A stretch of 11,014 bases of DNA from Pseudomonas_S sp047607345. Its GTDB lineage: Bacteria; Pseudomonadota; Gammaproteobacteria; Xanthomonadales; Xanthomonadaceae. Below the pieces are notes generated by a model. That model saw nothing but the letters and a program-made list of their open reading frames with translations, was not told the DNA's origin and ran no database searches. The stretch lies in assembly GCA_047607345.1 (NCBI GenBank), contig JASGDF010000085.1, positions 1 to 11,014 of the forward strand, in the 5' to 3' direction. Each line of letters opens with the position of its first letter. Position 1 is the first letter of the stretch. A program made the translations under genes and the position numbers. Positions 5,407 through 11,014 of this stretch are shown piece after piece.

Positions 5407-7152
5407 TCAGCCGTCGCTGGCGCGCAGCCCGTCCACGTCGAGGATCAGTGACATCCGGCCATCGCCGATCAGGGTCGCGCCGGCATAGCCGGGCAGCCCG
5501 CGCAGGGCGCGCGGCAGCGGCTTGATCACCACTTCCTCGCGGCCGCGCACCTGGTCCACGACCAGGCCGAAGCGGGCCTCGCCGGCCTGCAGCAGCACCA
5601 CGGTCAGCAGCGGCACGCTGTGCGCGTCCACGCCCAGCCAGCGCCGCAGGTCGATCAGCGGCAAGGTGTGCGAGCGGCGGTCGAGCACGGCGCGACCGTC
5701 GAACCAACCCAGCGAGGTCTGCGGGGCGTGCAACACTTCCACCACGCGCGCCAGCGGCAGCGCGTAGATGTCCTCGCCGGCCTGGACCAGCAGGGTCGGC
5801 AGGATCGCCAGGGTCAGCGGCACGCGGATCATCAGCCGGCTGCCGCGGCCCAGCTCGGACTGGATCTGGATCGTGCCGCTCAGTTCGCGGATGCGCGACT
5901 GCACCACGTCCATGCCGACCCCGCGGCCGGAGATGTCGGTGATCTCGGTCTTGGTCGAGAATCCGGGCAGGAAGATCAAGTGGAGGCATTCGTCGATGCT
6001 CAGCCGCGAGGCTGCCTCGGGGTCGATCAGGCCCTTCTCGCGGGCCTTCTCGCGCAGCCGCTCCGGGTCGATGCCGGCGCCGTCGTCCTGGATCTCGATG
6101 CTGACGTAGTCGCCTTCCTGCTGCGCCGACAGGCGTACATGGCCGCTGCGCGGCTTGCCACTGGCCGCGCGCAGGTCGGGGTCCTCGATGCCATGGTCGA
6201 TCGCGTTGCGAACCAGATGCACCAGCGGGTCGGCCAGCGCCTCGACCAGGTTGCGGTCCAGCTCGGTCTCCGCGCCGATCAGTTCCAGCTCGACTTCCTT
6301 CTTCAGGGTGCGGGCAACGTCGCGGGCAACCTTCGGGAAGCGCGAGAACACCTTGCCGACCGGCTGCATGCGGGTGCGCATCACCGCCGACTGCAGCCGC
6401 GCGGTGGCGATGTCCAGCGTGCTGACCGCGCGGTCCAACTCCTCGTCGCGGATGCGCGCGCGCAGCGTCTTGAGGCGGTTGCGCGCCAGCACCAGCTCGC
6501 CGATCAGGTTGACGATCGCGTCCAGGCGCTTGGTGTCCACGCGCACGGTGTGCTCGGCTTCGGCGGCCTTGGGAGCCGGGACCGGGGACCCGGGACTCGG
6601 GACCCGGGGAGAAGCCGCTGGCGGTGCTTGCACCGCCCTGGGCGCGTCCGTGCCATGCAACTGGTCCAGCAGCGACTCGAATTCATCCTCGCTGATCTCG
6701 TCGGCAACCGGCTTGGCCATGCTGGCATCCACCGCTTTCCCGGGTCCCCGGTCCCCGGTCCCCGGTCCCGGCTTTCCGGTGGCATCGAACTGGGCGATCA
6801 GTGCCGGCGGCGCGTGCGCCGGCGGCTCGCCGGAGGACAGCGCGTCCAGCATCGCCTGCAGGTAGTCCAGCGACTGCTGCGCGGCGTCGAAGTGGCGCGC
6901 CTGCAGCTCGATCTCCCCGGCGCGGGCGCGCCCGAGGGTGTCCTCGGCGGCGTGGCACAGCTCGACCATCGGCTGCACGCCGAGGAAGCCGGCGCCGCCC
7001 TTGAGCGTGTGGAAGCCGCGGAACACCGCGTTGAGCTGGTCGGCGTCCTGTGGTGTCTGCTCCAGCGCGACCAGCTGCTCGCCGAGGCGATCCAGGATCT
7101 CCTGGGCCTCCACGATGAAGTCCGCGGCGATGTCGTCGGGAACGGCGCTCAT
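5407..7152 (-). CDS. cheA: Chemotaxis histidine kinase CheA of the main flagellar pathway
   Basis: A 581-residue kinase that takes receptor signals and phosphorylates CheY. P1/Hpt is residues 1-105, with H48 in FRGFHTLKGGAGFLG. Residues 106-200 are a Pro/Gly-rich linker with no P2 domain, holding only one conserved-looking island, DEISEDEFESLLDQLHG (151-167). P3 dimerisation helices are about 203-265 (VDTKRLDAIVNLIGELV). The P4 kinase domain has the N box HLVRNAIDHG (313-322), G1 DDGAGI (356-361) and G2 SGRGVGMDVV. The P5 CheW-like domain is about 445-578. It is shorter than E. coli CheA (654) because of the missing P2. The ATG at 7152 is set by AAGGAG at 7162-7167. It lies 19 bases after cheZ. 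Two heptamer DNA arrays are built into the linker at residues 128-137 and 182-192. Confidence 0.95.
   Translation of the reverse strand: MSAVPDDIAADFIVEAQEILDRLGEQLVALEQTPQDADQLNAVFRGFHTLKGGAGFLGVQPMVELCHAAEDTLGRARAGEIELQARHFDAAQQSLDYLQAMLDALSSGEPPAHAPPALIAQFDATGKPGPGTGDRGPGKAVDASMAKPVADEISEDEFESLLDQLHGTDAPRAVQAPPAASPRVPSPGSPVPAPKAAEAEHTVRVDTKRLDAIVNLIGELVLARNRLKTLRARIRDEELDRAVSTLDIATARLQSAVMRTRMQPVGKVFSRFPKVARDVARTLKKEVELELIGAETELDRNLVEALADPLVHLVRNAIDHGIEDPDLRAASGKPRSGHVRLSAQQEGDYVSIEIQDDGAGIDPERLREKAREKGLIDPEAASRLSIDECLHLIFLPGFSTKTEITDISGRGVGMDVVQSRIRELSGTIQIQSELGRGSRLMIRVPLTLAILPTLLVQAGEDIYALPLARVVEVLHAPQTSLGWFDGRAVLDRRSHTLPLIDLRRWLGVDAHSVPLLTVVLLQAGEARFGLVVDQVRGREEVVIKPLPRALRGLPGYAGATLIGDGRMSLILDVDGLRASDG
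6576..6610. repeat. GGGACCN heptamer array inside the cheA linker (first copy)
   Basis: On the plus strand four consecutive heptamers (GGGACCG, GGGACCC, GGGACTC, GGGACCC; 6578-6605) are followed by GGGG. They code linker residues 182-192 (PRVPSPGSPVP). One unit is not a multiple of three, so gain or loss of a single heptamer would shift the cheA frame. Confidence 0.85.
6735..6770. repeat. GGGACCN heptamer array inside the cheA linker (second copy, opposite orientation)
   Basis: Four perfect heptamers occupy 6742-6769. Read on the minus strand they are GGGACCG three times and GGGACCC once, followed by a decayed GGGAAAG at 6735-6741. They code linker residues 128-137. The orientation is opposite to the copy at 6576-6610, so the two arrays could pair across about 130 bases of cheA mRNA. 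Confidence 0.85.
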
Positions 7153-7171
7153 GCCCGGTCGCTCCTTATCC

Positions 7172-7789
7172 TTACAGCCCGAGCCCGGACAGCAGGTCGT
7201 CGGCGTCGTCCTGCGAGACCGCATGGCGGTCCAGGCCCTTCAGCGCCGGGCCTGCCAGGCCGGAATCAGGCTTGGTTTCCTTCGGCGGCAGTCCCAGCGC
7301 GCCGAAGCCTTCGTGGACGCGGCGCACGATGCCCACCACGCGGCGGATGATCTGTCCGGTCAGGTCCTGGTAGCTCTGGGTCAGCGCCATCTCGGTGAGG
7401 TTGTGGCGGATCTTCTCCAGGACCGCCTCCTGCTCGGCGAGCAGGCCGCCGGCGCGCAGCTGGTCGGCCAGCCCGCGGCATTCCTCGGCCAGGTCCAGGG
7501 TGCGGTGGGTGGCCTGTTCGGTCATCTGCACGACATGGTCCAGGCGCGCGCAGGCGTCATCCAGTTCGCCGGCCTGTTCCGGCAGGCTGGGAAGCTCGCC
7601 GAGGGCCTGGCCCAGTTCGCGCGCGAGCCGGCTCAGGCCCTGGAACATCGGGCGGGTACGCCAGGCGGCCAGTGCGTCGATTTCCCGGCGCCAGCTGGTC
7701 TCATCGCCTCTCTCCAGTGCGTGCAGGGCGCTTTGCAGGCGCTCGATCAGGGCATCGCGTTCGGCGCTGGTCTCGGTCGCGGTCGTCAT
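7172..7789 (-). CDS. cheZ: Protein phosphatase CheZ
   Basis: A 205-residue CheY-P phosphatase (E. coli CheZ is 214) that ends the flagellar switch signal. Long helical hairpin sequence runs from about 10 to 165. The active-site motif SYQDLTGQIIRR supplies D142 and Q146, equivalent to D143 and Q147 of E. coli CheZ. After a flexible linker (168-192) the C-terminal DDADDLLSGLGL (194-205) matches the peptide by which CheZ binds CheY. The ATG at 7789 shares one base with the cheY stop (TGATG), indicating coupled translation of enzyme and substrate. It lies 19 bases before cheA. Confidence 0.95.
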   Translation of the reverse strand: MTTATETSAERDALIERLQSALHALERGDETSWRREIDALAAWRTRPMFQGLSRLARELGQALGELPSLPEQAGELDDACARLDHVVQMTEQATHRTLDLAEECRGLADQLRAGGLLAEQEAVLEKIRHNLTEMALTQSYQDLTGQIIRRVVGIVRRVHEGFGALGLPPKETKPDSGLAGPALKGLDRHAVSQDDADDLLSGLGL

Positions 7790-8181
7790 CAGGCGGTCGC
7801 CGCCAGGCGTTCGAAGATCTTGTTGAGCTTCTCCTCCAGGGTCTGTGCGGTGAACGGCTTGATGATGTAGCCGTTCACGCCGGCCTGGGCGGCCTCGATG
7901 ATCTGTTCGCGCTTGGCTTCGGCGGTGACCATCAGTACCGGCAGGTGCTTGAGCTTGGCGTCGGCGCGGATCGCTCTGAGCAGCTCGATGCCGGTCATGC
8001 CGGGCATGTTCCAGTCGGTGACGACGAAGTCGAACGGACCCGAGCGCAACGCGGCCAGCGCGGCATTGCCGTCCTCGGCCTCCGCGGAGTTGGTGAAACC
8101 CAGATCGCTGAGCAGGTTCTTGACGATGCGTCGCATCGTCGAGAAATCGTCCACGATCAGGATTCGCATGTTTTTGTTCAC
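7789..8181 (-). CDS. cheY: Chemotaxis response regulator CheY
   Basis: A 130-residue receiver that, when phosphorylated by CheA, binds the flagellar switch and changes rotation. D11/D12, phospho-acceptor D56 (VVTDWNMPGM), T86, Y105 and K108 (GYIIKPF) are all in the expected CheY positions (D12/D13, D57, T87, Y106 and K109 in E. coli). The start is the GTG at 8181, not the ATG four codons later at 8169: AGGAG at 8188-8192 is six bases before GTG but 18 before the ATG. It follows fliA after a 72-base gap holding a 44-base palindrome, and its stop overlaps the cheZ start by one base. Confidence 0.95.
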   Translation of the reverse strand: MNKNMRILIVDDFSTMRRIVKNLLSDLGFTNSAEAEDGNAALAALRSGPFDFVVTDWNMPGMTGIELLRAIRADAKLKHLPVLMVTAEAKREQIIEAAQAGVNGYIIKPFTAQTLEEKLNKIFERLAATA

Positions 8182-8187
8182 TTCAGG

Positions 8188-8192
8188 CTCCT
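8188..8192 (-). promoter_or_regulatory. Ribosome binding site that selects the GTG start of cheY
   Basis: Minus-strand AGGAG lies six bases before GTG at 8181-8179. It is 18 bases from the ATG at 8169, too far for efficient initiation, so the GTG is preferred. Confidence 0.75.
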
Positions 8193-8206
8193 AGGTAAAT
8201 CTTTAT

Positions 8207-8250
8207 CGGGACCGGGGACCGGGGACCGGGGTCCCGGGTCCCCGGTCCCG
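8207..8250. repeat. 44-base palindrome built of six heptamers between fliA and cheY
   Basis: Three GGGACCG heptamers (8208-8228) are followed by three in inverted sense (GGGTCCC, GGGTCCC, CGGTCCC; 8229-8249). The outer 14-base arms are perfectly complementary; inside, after one G-G mismatch, is a 6-2-6 palindrome GGGACC-GG-GGTCCC. It begins three bases after the fliA stop. No T-run follows on the minus strand, so this does not look like an intrinsic terminator; it could stabilise or insulate the fliA/cheY message. The unit is the same as in the two arrays within cheA. Confidence 0.9.
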
Positions 8251-8253
8251 GCT

Positions 8254-9003
8254 TCATTCCTCATCCACCACACCGGTATCGGCCAGCTCGAAGACCTTCA
8301 GGCGGCCGCGCAGGCGCACCATCGCCTGACCCTGGATCTGGCACACGCGCGATTCGCTCACGCCGAGCACGGCGCCGATCTCCTTGAGGTTGAGTTCCTG
8401 CTCGTAGTACAGCGACAGCACCAGTTGCTCGCGTTCGGGCAACTGCTGGATGGCCTTGCCCAGCTCACGGCCGAACTCGCCGCGTTCCATCATCTGCTCC
8501 GGAGTCGGTCCGCCCTTGGTGGTGGTATCCAGCTCGCCGTGTTCCTCCACCCGCGATTCCAGGCTCAGTACCTGGCCGCGCGCGGCATCCTCCATCAGTC
8601 GCAGGTAGTCCGGCAGCGGCATGTCCATCGCGGCGGCGACGTCGGTGGCGGAAGCGGCGCGGCCGGTGGCCTGCTCGATCTTGCGGATCGCGGCGGCGGC
8701 ATCCCGGGCGCGGCGGTGCACCGAGCGCGGCACCCAATCGCCACGGCGGATCTCGTCGATCATCGCGCCGCGGATGCGGATCGAGGCGTAGGTCTCGAAC
8801 GAGGCGCCCTGTTCGGCATCGTAGCTGCGCGAAGCCTCGATCAGGCCGATCATGCCGGCCTGGATCAGGTCGTCGATCTCCACACTGGCCGGCAGCCGCG
8901 CGGCCAGGTGGTGGGCGATGCGGCGCACCAGATCGGCATGCTGCTGCACCCAGTCGTTTGCACTGGCGCGCTGGACCGCCTTGTACTGGGCGGCGGCGTT
9001 CAC
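8254..9003 (-). CDS. fliA: Flagellar sigma factor FliA (sigma-28)
   Basis: A 249-residue sigma-28 that directs RNA polymerase to late flagellar and chemotaxis promoters. Region 2 is about 18-90 (DLIQAGMIGLIEA, FETYASIRIRGAMIDEIRRGDWVPRS), region 3 about 95-150, and region 4 about 180-236, with a helix-turn-helix in LNLKEIGAVLGVSESRVCQI. Length is close to E. coli FliA (239). The start is a GTG at 9003 overlapping the flhG stop as GTGA, which keeps the family N-terminus; only a weak GGGGTG precedes it. Three matching sigma-28 promoter sites in this window are its likely targets, one of them upstream of flhG and so of fliA itself. It is expected to be held by the anti-sigma factor FlgM, which is not encoded here. 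Confidence 0.96.
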   Translation of the reverse strand: MNAAAQYKAVQRASANDWVQQHADLVRRIAHHLAARLPASVEIDDLIQAGMIGLIEASRSYDAEQGASFETYASIRIRGAMIDEIRRGDWVPRSVHRRARDAAAAIRKIEQATGRAASATDVAAAMDMPLPDYLRLMEDAARGQVLSLESRVEEHGELDTTTKGGPTPEQMMERGEFGRELGKAIQQLPEREQLVLSLYYEQELNLKEIGAVLGVSESRVCQIQGQAMVRLRGRLKVFELADTGVVDEE

Positions 9004-9890
9004 GCGATCACCCCGCCACGCTGCTGGATGATCCGCTCGACGAAGAACTCGACGTTGCCGCGGGCGGCGGTCGGGGCCTGCCAGCGCGCGGTGCGGCGGG
9101 CGATCTCGGCGATCGCCAGGGCCGACGGACTGGCCGGGTAGAGTTTCATCACCGGTTGCTGGCGCTGTACCGCCAGGCGCAGCCAGTCGTCCTGCGGGAC
9201 GTGGCCGAGGTAGTTCAGCGAGACGTCGCCGAGGAACTTCTCGCAGACCCGCGCCAGCTTTTCGTACAGCAGCCGGCCCTCGTTGGGGTCGCGCACCATG
9301 TTGGCGACGATCTGCAGGCGGTCCACGCCGCGCTCGCGCGAGAGCACCTTGATCAGGGCATAGGCATCGGTGATCGAGGCCGGTTCGTCGCAGACCACCA
9401 CGACCGCGTCCTGCGCGGCCTGGCAGAAGGTCAGCACGCTATCGGTGATGCCGGCGGCGGTGTCGATCACCATCATGTCCAGCTCGCGTTCCAGCTCGGA
9501 GAACACGTTGACCAGGCCGATGTGCTCGGCCGGGGCCAGCTCGGCCATGTGCCTGCGCCCGGAGGCGGCCGGCACCACCAGCACGCCGCCGGGACCGGTC
9601 AGGATCACGTCCTCCAGCGTGCAGCGCCCGGCGATCAGGTCGGCCAGGGTCTGCCTCGGCTGCAGACCCAGGATCACGTCGACGTTGGCCAGGCCCAGGT
9701 CCGCGTCCAGCAGCAGGGTGCGCTTGCCCATGTCGGCCAGCGCCACGGCCAGGTTGGCCGACAGGTTGGTCTTGCCGACACCGCCCTTGCCGCCGGTCAC
9801 GGCGATGCTGCGCACCGGGCCGAGCGGCTCGCTGCGGGTGGCGGACAACGGATAGGCATTGGTCAGCTGGGCGTATTCACGCGACGGCAT
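9000..9890 (-). CDS. flhG: Flagellar number regulator FlhG/FleN (MinD-type ATPase)
   Basis: A 296-residue MinD/ParA-family ATPase that limits flagella to one or a few at the pole, acting with FlhF. Walker A is TGGKGGVGKTN (32-42), Walker A' is LLLDADLGLANVD, and Walker B is MMVIDTAAGI (139-148). The C-terminal region (272-296) is the membrane-targeting helix position of the family. The start is the ATG at 9890, with GGAG at 9898-9901 seven bases upstream; it overlaps flhF by 14 bases, and the longer upstream frame is flhF shadow. The first 20 residues (MPSREYAQLTNAYPLSATRS) show no DQAxxLR motif, which in studied FlhG proteins activates the FlhF GTPase. The protein may use a diverged form. 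Confidence 0.94.
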   Translation of the reverse strand: MPSREYAQLTNAYPLSATRSEPLGPVRSIAVTGGKGGVGKTNLSANLAVALADMGKRTLLLDADLGLANVDVILGLQPRQTLADLIAGRCTLEDVILTGPGGVLVVPAASGRRHMAELAPAEHIGLVNVFSELERELDMMVIDTAAGITDSVLTFCQAAQDAVVVVCDEPASITDAYALIKVLSRERGVDRLQIVANMVRDPNEGRLLYEKLARVCEKFLGDVSLNYLGHVPQDDWLRLAVQRQQPVMKLYPASPSALAIAEIARRTARWQAPTAARGNVEFFVERIIQQRGGVIA

Positions 9891-11014
9891 GGTTTTGCTC
9901 CGGAGTGCAGGGCTTATCGGCAGCGCGCCGCAAATCTTCAAGGCGAAGTACCAGGCTGGCGGCATTGGCCCGGTGCAGGTCGTCCGGGACGCACTGGCCG
10001 TCGGTGACCCAGGTGATCGGCAGCTGGTGGTCGACCACCACCGACAGGGCGCTGCCGAGGCGGCCGGTCTCGTCGAGCTTGGTCAGCACCACGCCCTGCG
10101 GGCTGGCGCTGGCGAAGCGGCGCACCACCTCGTCCAGATCGGAGAAGTGGGCGTTGGCCGGCAGTACCAGCAGCGAGGTGATCTGGCGCGCGGCGCGCAG
10201 CCAGGTCAGCTGGGCGGCCAGGGCACGGTCGCGCTGGCCCATGCCGGCGGTGTCCACCAGCACCAGCTTGTAGTCGCGCAGGCGTTCGAGCAGCTCGATC
10301 AGGCCCCGGTCGCTGTCGGCCTCGTGCACGGCGATGCCGAGCTGACGGCCGTAGCTGTGCAATTGCTCGCGGCCACCGACGCGCAGGGTGTCGGTGGTGA
10401 CCAGGGCCACGTCGCGCGGTGCGTGCTGGGCGGCGAAGCGCGCGGCCAGCTTGGCGATGGTGGTGGTCTTGCCGGCGCCGGTCGGGCCGACCAGGGCGAT
10501 CACCCCGCCGACGTGCAGCGGGTCGACCGGCGCGATCGGCAGCCGCTTGGACAGCAGGCCCAGCATCAGGCCGCGGCCGCGGTGCAGTTCGGTATCGGCC
10601 GGGATCTGCATCGCCACTTCGCGGGTGAGGCCGGCGTCGAAGCCGTAGTCGTCCAGCAGCTCCAGCGCCTGGGCGCGTACCGGCGAGCCGCGCAGGCGCT
10701 CGTCGGTGAGGCGGCTCATCTCGCGCTCGATCATCTGCCGCATCAGTCCCAGTTCCTCGCGCAGCTGGCGCAGCTCGGCATCGTCCTGCCGGGCCGGCGG
10801 CGCTGCGGGGACAGCGACCGGCAGCGTCGCTGGCAGCGGTTCGGGCGCGGCGATCTGCGGCAGGGTCGCCGGCAGGCCGGCGGGCAGCGGTGGGTCTTGC
10901 CGTGGCGCGGTGGCCTGGGTGAAAGGGGCGAAGATCTGTTCCGGCAGCTGCGCCGGTGCCGGCCTGGAGGCCGGGGCCGGGGCCGGGGCCGCCTTCGGTG
11001 CGCGCGGCGCCGGC
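9877..11014 (-). CDS. flhF: Flagellar biosynthesis GTPase FlhF (N-terminus beyond the right edge)
   Basis: 378 residues are visible and the reading frame stays open to the window end, so the start lies outside. FlhF is an SRP-type GTPase that marks the pole for flagellum assembly. The first about 70 visible residues are Ala/Pro-rich linker of the B domain (an APAPAPA run is coded by GGCCGG-type repeats near 10975). An N domain follows, then the G domain: P-loop GPTGAGKTTT at 176-185, DTTDTLRVGGREQL-like G2 region, DTAGMGQRD (G3) and TKLDETGRLGSA (G4). It ends in ...PEQNHAVA. Its last 14 bases overlap flhG, and a sigma-28-like site lies within its 3' end. flhA and flhB probably lie further upstream. 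Confidence 0.94.
   Translation of the reverse strand, partial: PAPRAPKAAPAPAPASRPAPAQLPEQIFAPFTQATAPRQDPPLPAGLPATLPQIAAPEPLPATLPVAVPAAPPARQDDAELRQLREELGLMRQMIEREMSRLTDERLRGSPVRAQALELLDDYGFDAGLTREVAMQIPADTELHRGRGLMLGLLSKRLPIAPVDPLHVGGVIALVGPTGAGKTTTIAKLAARFAAQHAPRDVALVTTDTLRVGGREQLHSYGRQLGIAVHEADSDRGLIELLERLRDYKLVLVDTAGMGQRDRALAAQLTWLRAARQITSLLVLPANAHFSDLDEVVRRFASASPQGVVLTKLDETGRLGSALSVVVDHQLPITWVTDGQCVPDDLHRANAASLVLRLEDLRRAADKPCTPEQNHAVA
9914..9940 (-). promoter_or_regulatory. Sigma-28 (FliA) promoter within the 3' end of flhF, upstream of flhG
   Basis: On the minus strand the bases read TGAAGATT, an 11-base spacer, then GCCGATAA. The -10 is a perfect 8/8 match and the -35 is 6/8, with exact spacing. 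The -10 ends 23 bases before the flhG ATG, leaving a leader of about 16 bases that includes the GGAG at 9898-9901. The site overlaps flhF codons, so chance is not excluded. Confidence 0.7.

Noticed and set aside
8198..8205. TAAAGATT (-35-like) just before cheY
   Set aside because: No GCCGATAA-like element follows at 11 bases; the position would overlap the ribosome site and start codon.
8275..8282. Another GCCGATAC (-10-like) on the minus strand near the end of fliA, upstream of cheY
   Set aside because: The bases at the 11-base spacer distance read CCTGAAGG, a poor -35 match; it is explained by the codons for ELADTG in FliA.
10590..10597. GCCGATAC on the minus strand inside flhF
   Set aside because: No -35-like sequence at the required spacing and no downstream start nearby.

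Overview
This window is a compact flagellar-motility and chemotaxis locus from a high-GC gammaproteobacterium. The gene order flhF-flhG-fliA-cheY-cheZ-cheA-motC-motD-parC-parP is the polar-flagellum arrangement known from Pseudomonas, Vibrio and Xanthomonadales. The strongly G/C-ended codons, the absence of cheB between cheA and motC, and a STAS/response-regulator/CheA block next to the motor genes point to Xanthomonadales (Xanthomonadaceae or Rhodanobacteraceae). That assignment is an inference from gene order and codon style, not from a marker gene. I see no rRNA, tRNA, CRISPR array, integrase, transposase or plasmid function.

Every gene lies on the minus strand, so the locus reads from the right edge to the left. 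(1) 11014-8254: flhF (cut at its N-terminus by the window edge), flhG/fleN and fliA, all overlapping. They set the position and number of polar flagella and encode sigma-28. (2) 8181-5407: cheY, cheZ and a 581-residue cheA, forming the core phosphorelay to the flagellar switch. (3) 5307-1743: motC and motD (stator), a ParA-type ATPase (parC-like) and a 351-residue CheW-domain protein with a long repeat-bearing N-terminus (parP-like), which probably place chemoreceptor arrays at the pole. (4) 1641-1: a STAS protein, a second CheY-like receiver and a second CheA, cut by the left edge. This CheA has a P2-like domain, which the first CheA lacks. No gap between genes exceeds 140 bases; the largest is 833-970.

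Three sites match the sigma-28 (FliA) consensus TAAAGTTT-N11-GCCGATAA with an exact 11-base spacer: inside the end of flhF just before flhG, before motC, and before the STAS gene. They divide the cluster into three units that FliA, encoded here, could switch on together, with possible FliA autoregulation. The motC site is so close to the ATG that its message may be leaderless.

The less ordinary features are: three arrays of a GGGACCN heptamer (two in the cheA interdomain linker in opposite orientations, one a 44-base palindrome between fliA and cheY); four copies of an AE(M/L)xADPxF peptide in the ParP-like protein; a perfect 21-base tandem duplication in motD; and two unlike CheA kinases in one locus with no canonical cheW or cheB in view. 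I found no wholly new system. The best candidates for new biology are the ParP-like N-terminus, the STAS/receiver/CheA module and the heptamer arrays.
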